Shown piece after piece: positions 7,624 through 16,557 of a stretch of DNA of 64,000 bases (position 1 is its first letter; the number at the start of each line of letters is the position of its first letter). The position numbers were made by a program, and so were the translations under genes. Origin of the DNA: an uncultured Alphaproteobacteria bacterium (lineage in GTDB: Bacteria > Pseudomonadota > Alphaproteobacteria > HIMB59 > GCA-002718135); NCBI GenBank assembly GCA_902595425.1, contig CACJPV010000006.1, forward strand, positions 1 through 64,000, read 5' to 3'. The notes below the pieces were generated by a model. The model had not been told where the DNA came from. It made no database searches and saw only the letters and a list, made by a program, of their open reading frames with translations.

Positions 7624-9288
7624 TTAATGTTTTTCTGCCACCCCTTCCGGATAATGCAGTCTACCATTTTTAACAGTATAACCAGCATCAGCTAAAATCT
7701 TTTTAGCTAACTCAACACCTGTTTCATACTCAGTAATACCATCTTTATGATAGTAGGTTAAAGCCGGTGAAACATGTGAGCCTGCTTTAACAGCATTCCC
7801 AGCCCAAGCCGCATTAACCATTACATCTCTATCAATAGCTAATGATACAGCTCTTCTGAAATTAACATCATCAAAAGGAGCTCTTCTATGATTCATAGCC
7901 ATATACTGAAATCCAACATCAATTGATTTAACAAGTGTGATATCTCCATCTTCTTCTACAATATTAGCTAATACTGCAGGATCACCTTTGTAATCAGTAA
8001 GAAAATTTACTTCTCCTTTTCTAAACTGACCTAAAGAAGCTTCAACATTTGGAATTTCTTTCATAATCCATCGACTAATCTTAGGAGGATTAAAGTGATC
8101 GGAGTTTCTTTCTAAAATTACTTGTTCTCTTTGTCTCCAATCCACAAATTTAAATGGGCCAGAGCCTATTCTTTTTTCCTCAATGATAGTTTCTGCATTA
8201 TTACCAGTGCCTTCTAAAGCTTGAAGAATTGGTTCATAATAATGTTTTGGAACAAGGTTAATTTTAGCTAAAGATGAAGTCAAAAATGCTGCATTTGATG
8301 ATTTTAAATTAAACCTTACAACATTATTCCCTTTAGATTCCATTGACTCAATATTTTTAACAAATGGAGAATACATTGGAACCATTTCAGCATTCATTGG
8401 TGCTTCAAAAGAAAATATAACATCATCTACTGTTACAGGTTTACCATCATGCCAGCTCATTCCTGCACGTAAAGTTACATCGATAGTTTGTTCATTCACC
8501 CAATTGAAAGACTCTGCAGCCCAAGGCTGAGGTGTTCCATCTGGTCCAATTCTTAACAATCTATCCCATACTATTTCGGTTATCCAAGAATCCGTACCTC
8601 CAGAAATAAAGAATGGATTAATCGCTTGGATTTCATCTAAACTTTGAGCAACTAGATCTTGATTACCATTAATTGGCTCAATACCTAAATATGTCCAAAT
8701 GTTTTTAATTCCAAGACCTGCTTGCTCAACAGCACTACCATCTTTAAATTGCGAATTATCATATGCAAAATTTAAAAGTGGATGTACTAAATAAGCATTT
8801 GCAGCTGCATCTGCAAGATGCTGCTGGGCCTTATCAATTAATACCTTTCGTGCAGCAGGATCCATAGTAACCCTCTGCTTTTCTGCTAATGCATCAAATG
8901 CTGGATCTACATAACCTATAAAGTTGTATCCTTTATCAGCAGTCGATGAATGAAATAAATTATAAGTAAATTCATCTGGATCACTTCTTTCAGGTCTACT
9001 TACCATTTGCCACATTGTTAAATCCCAAGTGTCTTCATCAAGTCTTTTATACCAAACTTGATCAGCCATTTGTGGCCAAGGAACTGCATTAACAGAAATA
9101 TCCAAACCAAGCTCATTCAAAGTTTGTGCTATTATTAAAGCAGCTGTGTGTGGTGCTGGGCCAGCAGCTTGTTCTCTTGCCCAAAGCTTCATACTTCTTA
9201 TTTCTTCTGCACTTGCAGAACTAACAAAAAAAGAAAGTAGCAATGAAGAGATAAAACCAACTAGCACAGCAGATAATTTTTTATACAT
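7624..9288 (-). CDS. Family-5 peptide-binding protein with apparently circularly permuted domain order (SBP1)
   Basis: A 554-residue periplasmic binding protein with a signal peptide (residues 1-27, cut near SSASA/EE). The order of its parts is unusual. Residues about 30-200 match the C-terminal part of normal family-5 proteins: a WxP-type strand, DLTMW, YNFIGYVDPAFDALAEK, then TMDPAARKVLIDKAQQHLA. Residues about 205-554 match the normal N-terminal part: QSLDEIQAINPFF, GTPQPWAAESF, WHDGKPVTVDDVIFSFE, GSGPFKFVDW, and finally FRRAVSLAIDRD and AKKILADAGY, where the chain ends. SBP2, SBP3 and SBP4 in this window all have the usual order, with the DxxGY segment leading straight into the C-terminal part. 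Preceded by a GGGAGG ribosome site and heading the operon to 3764. Confidence 0.88.
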   Translation of the reverse strand: MYKKLSAVLVGFISSLLLSFFVSSASAEEIRSMKLWAREQAAGPAPHTAALIIAQTLNELGLDISVNAVPWPQMADQVWYKRLDEDTWDLTMWQMVSRPERSDPDEFTYNLFHSSTADKGYNFIGYVDPAFDALAEKQRVTMDPAARKVLIDKAQQHLADAAANAYLVHPLLNFAYDNSQFKDGSAVEQAGLGIKNIWTYLGIEPINGNQDLVAQSLDEIQAINPFFISGGTDSWITEIVWDRLLRIGPDGTPQPWAAESFNWVNEQTIDVTLRAGMSWHDGKPVTVDDVIFSFEAPMNAEMVPMYSPFVKNIESMESKGNNVVRFNLKSSNAAFLTSSLAKINLVPKHYYEPILQALEGTGNNAETIIEEKRIGSGPFKFVDWRQREQVILERNSDHFNPPKISRWIMKEIPNVEASLGQFRKGEVNFLTDYKGDPAVLANIVEEDGDITLVKSIDVGFQYMAMNHRRAPFDDVNFRRAVSLAIDRDVMVNAAWAGNAVKAGSHVSPALTYYHKDGITEYETGVELAKKILADAGYTVKNGRLHYPEGVAEKH

Positions 9289-9349
9289 AAATGCCTCCCA
9301 TTTGGATAAGTTATTTCATAAAAATAAGCCTAATAAAAGTATGAATAAA

Positions 9350-9375
9350 TCACTATTAAGTTGACTTTTTGTCAT
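9350..9375 (-). promoter_or_regulatory. LysR-type operator copy facing the SBP1 operon
   Basis: Read on the minus strand: ATGA-(7)-TCAA-(7)-GTGA, lying 61 bp before the SBP1 start codon. The half-sites are one helical turn apart, as in seven other copies in this window, and the first dyad has the T-N11-A form of LysR boxes. One middle half-site base deviates from TCAT. Confidence 0.6.
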
Positions 9376-9388
9376 CAGCAAAAAATAC

Positions 9389-10387
9389 TTAATTACTTAT
9401 AAAAATTGTTGATTTTCCAATCTTTTTTGAATTTTCAATATAATCATGAGCCTTATAGGCACTTTTAAATTCATATGATTTTATCTTTGGGTGTCTTAAC
9501 TTACCTTTAATCATTAACGAATTAGTAAAATTTCCAACTTTTTTTAAATAAGAATTATTATGTAAAAAAGCTTGGACAATTTTTATATTTATACCTTTAG
9601 GAGCATATAAATAATAGGGAAAAATTGGTTTCAATATAGATGAAGAAGAATATGAACAAATAATACCATTTCTTTTTAAAATGTTTGGGAGTAAATTAAT
9701 ATTGTAACCAAAATCAACTTCAATACATCTATCAACATTTTCACCTTTTGTATAATCCTTAACTGCTTCTATAATTTCTTTTTGATCTAATTTTTTATAA
9801 TTTAAAATTAAATCTGCTCCAAGGGTTTTACAAATTGTTCTTTTATAATTTGAACTAACTGTTGTAATAACTTTTAAACCATTAATTTTTGCAAATTGTA
9901 TCGCATAATTACTTACGGCTCCTGCTCCGCCAGAAACAAAAACATATTTTTCTCCTAATTTAAAATCAGAAAAAACTGAAAAATAGGCAGTTGCTACTGG
10001 AACACCAAGACAAGACGCCTCAATTAAAGAAGTATTTTTAGGTATTGGAATTAAATGGTTTTTATTTGTACAATAATATTGTGCACAAGTTCCTAAAATA
10101 TTTTCTTTTGAACCTCCACAAATCCAAAATTTTTTACCAATCATTTTTTTATCTGATTTAGAAAATACATCAACTACCTCTCCACAACCATCAGAATGAG
10201 GAATGACAAATTGTTCATTTAGTTTCTTTGATATCCAACCAGATCTTTTTTTTGTATCGGCAGGATTGACACTCGAATAATTAATTTTTAAAACAACTTG
10301 GTTTTTTCTTGGAATTGGATCATCAAATGAGCCTAAATTAAGAACTTCTTTTGCCTTACCAGTTTTAACATAATATACAGCTCTCAT
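9389..10387 (-). CDS. Medium-chain dehydrogenase/reductase, quinone-oxidoreductase-like
   Basis: A 332-residue MDR-superfamily oxidoreductase. The N-terminal GroES-like domain has NYSSVNPADTKKRSGW and VIPHSDGCGEVV. The cofactor domain (from about residue 145) has VFVSGGAGAVSNYAIQFAK, the NAD(P)-binding loop in the form used by zeta-crystallin-like, zinc-free quinone oxidoreductases, followed by GADLILNYK. The catalytic zinc ligands of true alcohol dehydrogenases are not apparent. The start is set at ATG 10387 (MRAVYY), because the 15 residues further upstream do not fit the family. It is divergent from the M28 gene and shares the operator at 10426-10451. Confidence 0.82.
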   Translation of the reverse strand: MRAVYYVKTGKAKEVLNLGSFDDPIPRKNQVVLKINYSSVNPADTKKRSGWISKKLNEQFVIPHSDGCGEVVDVFSKSDKKMIGKKFWICGGSKENILGTCAQYYCTNKNHLIPIPKNTSLIEASCLGVPVATAYFSVFSDFKLGEKYVFVSGGAGAVSNYAIQFAKINGLKVITTVSSNYKRTICKTLGADLILNYKKLDQKEIIEAVKDYTKGENVDRCIEVDFGYNINLLPNILKRNGIICSYSSSSILKPIFPYYLYAPKGINIKIVQAFLHNNSYLKKVGNFTNSLMIKGKLRHPKIKSYEFKSAYKAHDYIENSKKIGKSTIFISN

Positions 10388-10425
10388 ATTTTTGATGATA
10401 TAAAAAAAACTAATAATAATCAATG

Positions 10426-10451
10426 ATGACAATTAATCATCACTAAGATGA
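10426..10451 (+). promoter_or_regulatory. LysR-type operator copy between the MDR and M28 genes
   Basis: ATGA-(7)-TCAT-(7)-ATGA, the best match to the shared element, within a perfect TGATGA/TCATCA dyad. It ends 46 bp before the M28 start. Possible -10 boxes are TATAAT at 10466-10471 and TATAAA at 10484-10489. The dyad could also serve the minus-strand MDR gene. Confidence 0.65.
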
Positions 10452-10497
10452 TATTTTGAAGCTTTTATAATTAAAAAAATTAATATAAATTTTTCCT

Positions 10498-12207
10498 ATG
10501 GATAAAGAAATTTTAGATCAAGTGAACATTGATGTTGCATGGGGTTTAGTTGAAGAGTACTCAAAATTTCCAAGATGGAAACCTGATGATGTAAACAAAT
10601 CCTGTAAATTGATAACTGATAAACTGGAAAAATTTGGTGTTAATCATAAAGTTTATGAGCCAGAATTATACTTAAGTGTGCCCTTTACGGCTAGTGTAAA
10701 GTTAAAAGATGGTAGTTCACTTCATGCAAAACCACCTTCATATAGTATCAATTGTGAAGAAGGAGTAACTGCAGAACTACATTATGTTCCCTCCCATGTA
10801 TCAAAAGATATAGAAAACTTATTTGATAAATCACAAGATAAAGAAGCTTCAACTCCAGATAAAGTTAGAGGAAAAATTATTATATCAGAGGGTTTTTCTT
10901 TTCCAGGAAAAATTCAAGATTTTGAAAAAGCTGGAGCAGTTGGTGTAATAGCTATCAATCCAGGTGTTGATATTCATTGGGGTATTTGTACATCTATTTG
11001 GGGAATGCCTGAATATGATGGCTTAGAAAATAAACCTAATATTCCAGTTGTTGCTGTTAATTTAGAAAGTGGAAATACACTTATAGAATTATCAAAAAGT
11101 AATGAAGCTGTCACATTATTTACCAAATTAGAAGAGGGTTGGTTTAATCAAAAAATACCTGAGGTAACTATTCAAGGCAATAATGACAATGATGATTTTA
11201 TATTATTACACGGTCATTATGACTCTTGGGATGTTGGTGTTGGAGATAATGCTACTGGTGATGCTTGTATGCTTGAGATTGCAAGGCTTCTTAATGACAA
11301 TAAAACTAAACTTAAAAGAAATGTAAAAATAGTATGGTGGCCTGGTCATTCGACAGGAAGATATGCTGGGAGTACTTGGTATGCAGATAACTTTGCAATT
11401 GAACTAAGTAGAAACTGTGTAGCTCAGATTAATTGTGACTCACCTGGTTGTAGATGGGCTGATACATTTAATCATCTATCTGTAATGACAGAAGCTGAAG
11501 ATTATGTTCATAAGGTAATTAATGAAATTACTGGAATAACTCCTGTATGTGAGAGACCTCATAGAGCTGGTGATTATTCATTTAACAACATTGGAATTAG
11601 TAGTTTTTTTATGCTTAGCTCTACTATGCCAGATGATTTAAGAAAAGAAAAAAACTATTATGCTGTTGGAGGCTGTGGTGGCAATATAGCATGGCACACT
11701 GAAAACGATGTAATGGAAATAGCTGATAAACCAAATTTAGAGAGAGATATAAAAGTTTATGCAGCAAGTGTTATTGAATTAAGCAATTGTAAATATCTTC
11801 CTTTTAATTGGTTGGCTTCAACAAAAGAATTTAGAGAAGTATTAAATAATTATCAAAAAAAATCAGAAAGTCACTTTGATTTATCTGATGCTATTAAATC
11901 CTTAGATGATTTTGAAAATAAATTAAAAAAGTTTTATGATTTAATTAATCAAGATAATATAGAGCCGACAAAAGCAAATAAAATAATAAAAAAACTTGCA
12001 AGAATTCTTATTCCTTTAAATTACGCAAGAAATCCAAGATTTACACATGATCCAGCAGTACCTATTCCACAAATTCCTGTACTATCATTATGTGAGGAAT
12101 TTAATGAAATACCTAAAAAAGATCATGGGTTTGTTAAAAACCAACTTGTTAGAGGTCAGAACAGATTTATAGATGCATTAGATCAGGCAAGTGTATTGTT
12201 AGAATAA
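10498..12207 (+). CDS. M28-family zinc peptidase-like protein with PA domain and altered catalytic motif
   Basis: A 569-residue protein. Residues about 90-200 form a PA (protease-associated) insertion (IIISEGFSFPGK, AGAVGVIAINPG). The M28 metallopeptidase core follows: LLHGHYDSW (His240, Asp242), GDNATGDA (Asp250), Asp314 in QINCDSPG and His400 in IAWHTEND. These fit four of the five zinc ligands. The usual EE pair, which supplies the general base and a bridging ligand, is replaced by His284-Ser285 in WWPGHSTGRYAGS. I recall this GHSTGRYAGS form in other bacterial relatives, so it may be a real subfamily with different chemistry. There is no signal peptide, so it is probably cytoplasmic. First gene of a unit with the EamA exporter and dipeptide epimerase. 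Confidence 0.85.
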   Translation: MDKEILDQVNIDVAWGLVEEYSKFPRWKPDDVNKSCKLITDKLEKFGVNHKVYEPELYLSVPFTASVKLKDGSSLHAKPPSYSINCEEGVTAELHYVPSHVSKDIENLFDKSQDKEASTPDKVRGKIIISEGFSFPGKIQDFEKAGAVGVIAINPGVDIHWGICTSIWGMPEYDGLENKPNIPVVAVNLESGNTLIELSKSNEAVTLFTKLEEGWFNQKIPEVTIQGNNDNDDFILLHGHYDSWDVGVGDNATGDACMLEIARLLNDNKTKLKRNVKIVWWPGHSTGRYAGSTWYADNFAIELSRNCVAQINCDSPGCRWADTFNHLSVMTEAEDYVHKVINEITGITPVCERPHRAGDYSFNNIGISSFFMLSSTMPDDLRKEKNYYAVGGCGGNIAWHTENDVMEIADKPNLERDIKVYAASVIELSNCKYLPFNWLASTKEFREVLNNYQKKSESHFDLSDAIKSLDDFENKLKKFYDLINQDNIEPTKANKIIKKLARILIPLNYARNPRFTHDPAVPIPQIPVLSLCEEFNEIPKKDHGFVKNQLVRGQNRFIDALDQASVLLE

Positions 12208-12218
12208 ATTAAATTTAT

Positions 12219-13085
12219 ATGCCAGTTAAATATCTAGGATTGGCATACATTTTATTATCAGTATTTTTTGCATCTCTGATGGTAATATTAATAAAATATC
12301 TATCAGACTCCATGAATATTTATACAATATTATTTTATAGAGGTTTTTTTGGATTCATATTTGTATTATTTTTTTTTACTAAAGTTAATTTAAATATTCT
12401 TTATACAAATAGAATTCATATACATTTTATAAGATCAGTTGTTAATGCCTTAGCCTTATATTTTTGGTTTACTTCACTTACTTTATCATCTTTAGCTGAT
12501 GTATCTGCGATAGGAAATTCTGCTCCTATATTTGCAACTCTTCTAGCAATTATATTTATGAAGGAAAAAATAATCTTATCACGTATTTTTGCAATCATAA
12601 TGGGTTTTATTGGAGTAACTATAATATTAAATCCAAATTTTCATTATGTTGAGTTAGGTCATTATTACGCTCTAATAGCTGCAGTTTTATGGGGTTTTTT
12701 AGTTGTCTTTCTAAAAAATCTCAGCAAAACTGAAAATGCATTTTCCGTAATTTTTTACTTTCAATTATTTTTATTTGTTTCATTTGGCATATTATTTTAT
12801 GATTTTATTGAAATTCCAAATAAATTAAATTTTGTTATTATTTTACTTTTAGCTTTATTTGGCAATTTGTCTCAAATTTGTTATTTTCAAGCACTAAAGC
12901 ATAAAGATGTTAGTTATATTTCTCCATTTGAGTATTTAAGATTTATATTTTTAACTATTTTTGGAATTATATTTTTTTATGAATATCCTAATTCAGGAAC
13001 ATATATTGGTTCTTCAATAATTTTTTTAGGTATTTTAACTTTAAATTATAATGTTAATTTTTTAAAAAAACTTGGTTTGAAATGA
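12219..13085 (+). CDS. EamA/DMT-family transporter
   Basis: A 288-residue integral membrane protein with about ten membrane segments arranged as two EamA repeats. The first repeat contains FYRGFFGFIFVLFFF and the APIFATLLAIIFMKEKI segment; the second has YYALIAAVLWGFLVVFLK and the ending FEYLRFIFLTIFGIIFFYEYP. Members of this drug/metabolite transporter superfamily often export amino acids or metabolites. Placed between a peptidase and a dipeptide epimerase, it may release surplus amino acids (inference). It overlaps the following gene by 4 bp (ATGA). A second EamA protein is at 42260-43165. Confidence 0.87.
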   Translation: MPVKYLGLAYILLSVFFASLMVILIKYLSDSMNIYTILFYRGFFGFIFVLFFFTKVNLNILYTNRIHIHFIRSVVNALALYFWFTSLTLSSLADVSAIGNSAPIFATLLAIIFMKEKIILSRIFAIIMGFIGVTIILNPNFHYVELGHYYALIAAVLWGFLVVFLKNLSKTENAFSVIFYFQLFLFVSFGILFYDFIEIPNKLNFVIILLLALFGNLSQICYFQALKHKDVSYISPFEYLRFIFLTIFGIIFFYEYPNSGTYIGSSIIFLGILTLNYNVNFLKKLGLK

Positions 13086-14083
13086 AACATAAAATAATCA
13101 TGAATTATAAAAAAAAAATTTGGAATTTAAAAGAAGATTTTAAAACATCTAACAGATCAGAAAATACAAAGCAAGCTATAGCAATAGAAGTGACAATTAA
13201 AAAAAATAATTATGTAGGTCGTGGAGAAAGTACACCTTACATCAGATATGGAGAAAATATTACAAACTCAATCCAAGAATTAAAATCAATAAAACCATAT
13301 ATAGAAAATGGCATTTCTAGAAAGATGTTACAGTTAAAGATGAAACCTTCAAGCGCAAGATGCGCAGTGGACTGTGCTATGTGGGATCTTGAAGCAAAGG
13401 AAAAAAATAAAAAAATTTGGCAGCTTTTAAAAATTAAGAAAAAACCTTCACCTCTAAAAACAACTGAAAGTTATGGGATAAGACCATTAACACAACTTCA
13501 AAGTGATATTGAAAAAGATAACTATCCATCTTTAATAAAACTAAAAGCGAATGGTAATAATGTTTTAGAAATTGTTAAGACAGTTAGTAGAATTTCAAAA
13601 GATTCAAAATTAATTATTGATTTTAATGAAAGTTTAGGACCGAATGAAATTATTCCTCTTTCAAATAAATTAAAAAAATTTAATATTATTATGTTGGAAC
13701 AACCTTTACATGAAAAACAAGATAATATTCTGTCAACATTTAAACATCCTATTCCTATAGGCGCTGACGAGTCTTGTCATACCACTCATGATCTTCAAAA
13801 ATTAAAAAATAAATATGATTATATTATTATTAAACCAGGAAAATGTGGTGGATTAACTGAGGCTATGAAATTAAAAAGACTCGCTGAAAAAAGTAATTTT
13901 TTAACTATGATCGTTTGTATGTTCGGTTCATCATTAGCCGTTGCACCTGCATATTTTCTATCTTTGGATGGTGCAAATATTAATAACATTGAGGTACCAA
14001 AAATCATGCAAAACGATAGAAAATATAAAATTAAATGTCAAAACCAATTAATATTTCCTCCTGATCAAAGACTATGGGGTTAA
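13082..14083 (+). CDS. Enolase-superfamily dipeptide epimerase (L-Ala-D/L-Glu epimerase type)
   Basis: A 333-residue muconate-lactonizing/enolase-superfamily enzyme. The capping domain occupies roughly residues 1-120. The barrel shows the KxK motif (Lys153-Leu-Lys155), metal ligands Asp180 (IDFNES), Glu206 (LEQPL) and Asp229 (GADES), and the second catalytic lysine region IIIKPGKCGGLTEA (Lys251/Lys254). This set is typical of dipeptide epimerases, which invert one stereocentre of dipeptides such as L-Ala-D-Glu from peptidoglycan. The link to peptide scavenging is strengthened by the M28 gene two positions upstream. Its stop overlaps the convergent amidohydrolase stop as TTAA (14080-14083). 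The exact dipeptide cannot be predicted. Confidence 0.85.
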   Translation: MKHKIIMNYKKKIWNLKEDFKTSNRSENTKQAIAIEVTIKKNNYVGRGESTPYIRYGENITNSIQELKSIKPYIENGISRKMLQLKMKPSSARCAVDCAMWDLEAKEKNKKIWQLLKIKKKPSPLKTTESYGIRPLTQLQSDIEKDNYPSLIKLKANGNNVLEIVKTVSRISKDSKLIIDFNESLGPNEIIPLSNKLKKFNIIMLEQPLHEKQDNILSTFKHPIPIGADESCHTTHDLQKLKNKYDYIIIKPGKCGGLTEAMKLKRLAEKSNFLTMIVCMFGSSLAVAPAYFLSLDGANINNIEVPKIMQNDRKYKIKCQNQLIFPPDQRLWG

Positions 14084-15300
14084 GTTAATAAATTTTTTAT
14101 TATTTGTCCGTCCTTTAATATAAAACTTACATTTTTATTAGTATCATTAAAAACATTTATATTTTTTAGAGGATCTCCATTTAAAATTATTAAATCTGCA
14201 AATGCATTTTCTTTTATAACGCCAATCTTATCTTTCATTTGTAATATTTCAGAATTAACAACAGTTGCTGATCTTAATACTTCAATATTTTCTTGATGTT
14301 CACTTCTTAGTATTAGTTCTCTGCTTTGATTTTGTAAATATTCTCTGCCATGCAAATCAGAGCCTAACCCCATTTTAACTTTTGCTTTAGCGCAATTTTC
14401 AATTGCTAAAGATCTTTTTTTATTTACTTCCTTAACTTTTTGTAAAGATTGATTGCTAAGACCAAGTTGTTTAGAATTTTTTTCAATAAGATGACCAGCA
14501 GACAAAGTAGGTACAACAAAATTACCAGATTTAGAGATTTTTGTTGCAGTTTTTGAGGATATTAAACTGCCATGTTCAATTGATCGAATGCCTAGTTGCA
14601 CACATCGTAAAGCTCCATCATCTGTATGGCAATGAGCCATAACATAAGAATTCCTTCTCTCTGCTTCTTCAACACATACTCTTATTTCTTCATCGCTGAA
14701 ATGTTTCATATCTATAGGGGCAAGATTTGTTGACACACCTCCTGTTAAAATAAGTTTAATATGATTAGCACCTTTGCGAAATTCTTCACGTACTACTCTT
14801 CTCATATCATCTTCACCATCAACTACTTGAGTAATATTTCCATCATACGCACACCCACAAGTCTCTAAATATTCTGAATTCCTCATATCTCCATGACCAC
14901 CTGTTTGAGTAATTGCTTTACCTGGATAAAAAAACCGCGGTCCTCTAAACAACTTTTCATTTAATGCCATTTTAATACCAATATCGCCACCTCCAGCATC
15001 CCTAACAGTTGTAAAACCTCTTTTTAAAGTATCACTTAATATATTTTGTGAATGAAATGCGATATAGTTTTTAGGATATCTATCTGATGAATAAAAATCA
15101 TAATTTGGAGTGTTTGCATGAAAATGAGCATCTATAAGACCAGGCATCAAAAATTTTTTATTTACATTAATTTTCAATTCAATTTTATTTGCCTTAATAT
15201 TTTTGCCTATTTCTCTAATTATATTATTTTCAACTAATACAGAGTCACTTGAAATAATTTTATTACCATCAAATATCTTGGCATTTTGAAAAAGAATCAT
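14080..15300 (-). CDS. Metal-dependent amidohydrolase (Xaa-Pro dipeptidase/imidazolonepropionase-like)
   Basis: A 406-residue amidohydrolase-superfamily TIM-barrel enzyme. Metal-site motifs appear in order: GLIDAHFHAN (HxH), a lysine in HIKLILTGGVS, MAHCHTDDG, SIEHGSLI, and the final aspartate in MGLGSDLHG. The N- and C-terminal beta-sandwich parts (LFQNAKIFDGN and NAFADLIILNGDPL) are intact. This subgroup includes prolidase-like and N-acyl amino-acid hydrolases acting on acyl-L-amino acids or dipeptides. Two paralogues are at 35068 and 46897. It begins 1 bp after the stop of the upstream M20 peptidase, so the two are co-transcribed. Confidence 0.88.
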   Translation of the reverse strand: MILFQNAKIFDGNKIISSDSVLVENNIIREIGKNIKANKIELKINVNKKFLMPGLIDAHFHANTPNYDFYSSDRYPKNYIAFHSQNILSDTLKRGFTTVRDAGGGDIGIKMALNEKLFRGPRFFYPGKAITQTGGHGDMRNSEYLETCGCAYDGNITQVVDGEDDMRRVVREEFRKGANHIKLILTGGVSTNLAPIDMKHFSDEEIRVCVEEAERRNSYVMAHCHTDDGALRCVQLGIRSIEHGSLISSKTATKISKSGNFVVPTLSAGHLIEKNSKQLGLSNQSLQKVKEVNKKRSLAIENCAKAKVKMGLGSDLHGREYLQNQSRELILRSEHQENIEVLRSATVVNSEILQMKDKIGVIKENAFADLIILNGDPLKNINVFNDTNKNVSFILKDGQIIKNLLT

Positions 15301-15301
15301 T

Positions 15302-16483
15302 TTATCGTGTAGCTATTGATATTGCTAATCGGCATGAGTCTAAGTATTCTTTTATATCTAGGTACTCTTCCAAGCTATGTGGATTATAATGACCATTTCC
15401 AAATGTAACAGTTGGTATTCCATTTCTTATTAGCCAATTTGCATCAAGTCCTCCATTAACTTGAACATTACTAGATTTTATACCAATTGTATTAGCTGAA
15501 TCTTTTATTATTTTTATAACCTCTAAGTTGTCATCTAATTTGAAAGGATAGTAATCAATATTTTTTTTAAATTTTATCGAAGCTTTCTTGTTTTCAGAGT
15601 CTCTAACTAAATCAGATGCAGCAATAAAATGTTTTTCATACTGCTGAGTAATTTCACTTATAAAATCTTGATGCATACTTCTAGACTCTCCATTAATTTT
15701 TACATAATCAGTAACTTGATTTGTAGAAGATCCAGCACAATTTCCATTTTGATCACCATAATAACCAATATTTGATGTCCCTTCTTTTCCATTCTTATTT
15801 ATTTTTCCAAACCAACCCTCATTATAAATATTTGATAATGCAATTGAGGCAATCATTGTTGAAGAAATGCCCTTTTCTGGAGCAACTCCAGCATGAGATC
15901 CTTTACCATAAATCTCTACTGCCCACCTCTCAGCACCAACCGCAGATGTCATTATTTGATATGGTGAAGAACCATCAGTATTAAATCCCATTTTTGGATA
16001 ACCTAAATCTTCAATAGAAATATTTCTTGCTCCCCACAAACCACTTTCCTCACGCACAGTAAAAAGTATTGTCATTGGGTAATAATCAATTTCATTTCTA
16101 AAAATATATTTTAGCATGTTAACTAAACAACCAACACCACCTCTATTATCTGCACCTAAGGCAGTTTCTGTATTAGATATAATTTTGTTATCAGCCAAAA
16201 TTGGCTCTGCACCTTTACATAAAGAAACAGTATCTAGATGAGTAGAAAATAGAACTCTATCACCAGTTTTTGTTCCAGGTAATTTAACAATTAAATTTCC
16301 TGTTTCAGTAGGAAATGGAATTTTTTTATTTGCATCATCAAAAAAAATATACTCTTCTGGCACTCCATAATTTATTAATTTATCTTTAACAGCATAAGCT
16401 ATTTTTTTTTCTTGGCCAGTAATTCCTTCGATTGATAATAATTCAATTACATCTCTTAAATTTTCATCATTATTTAAATGCAT
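15302..16483 (-). CDS. M20-family peptidase, PepT-like
   Basis: A 393-residue dinuclear zinc peptidase. Zinc ligands and catalytic residues are in FSTHLDTV (His, Asp), TALGADNRGG (bridging Asp), REESGLWGA (general-base Glu and ligand Glu), NTDGSSP (Asp) and GHYNPHSLEEY (His). The dimerisation domain is inserted between GSHAGVAPEKG and about residue 310. The arrangement resembles tripeptide aminopeptidase PepT, which removes N-terminal residues from tripeptides in the cytoplasm. No signal peptide is present. It starts 74 bp after the LysE stop, in a gap without the LysR-type operator. Confidence 0.85.
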   Translation of the reverse strand: MHLNNDENLRDVIELLSIEGITGQEKKIAYAVKDKLINYGVPEEYIFFDDANKKIPFPTETGNLIVKLPGTKTGDRVLFSTHLDTVSLCKGAEPILADNKIISNTETALGADNRGGVGCLVNMLKYIFRNEIDYYPMTILFTVREESGLWGARNISIEDLGYPKMGFNTDGSSPYQIMTSAVGAERWAVEIYGKGSHAGVAPEKGISSTMIASIALSNIYNEGWFGKINKNGKEGTSNIGYYGDQNGNCAGSSTNQVTDYVKINGESRSMHQDFISEITQQYEKHFIAASDLVRDSENKKASIKFKKNIDYYPFKLDDNLEVIKIIKDSANTIGIKSSNVQVNGGLDANWLIRNGIPTVTFGNGHYNPHSLEEYLDIKEYLDSCRLAISIATR

Positions 16484-16557
16484 CTTATTATTTAATATTT
16501 TTTTTTAAAATTAATCAACATTAATAATATCTAATAAAAAAAGATTTTGAAAATAAT

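Noticed and set aside
7624-9288. Possibility that SBP1 is two fused gene fragments or a frameshifted pseudogene
   Set aside because: There is one open frame with a proper signal peptide, each part of the fold appears once, and the full operon follows; permutation explains this better than decay. An assembly artefact is not fully excluded.
9146-9364. Plus-strand open frame antisense to the SBP1 signal-peptide region
   Set aside because: It lies over a clear coding start and promoter on the other strand, has no recognisable domain or ribosome site, and covers the operator copy.
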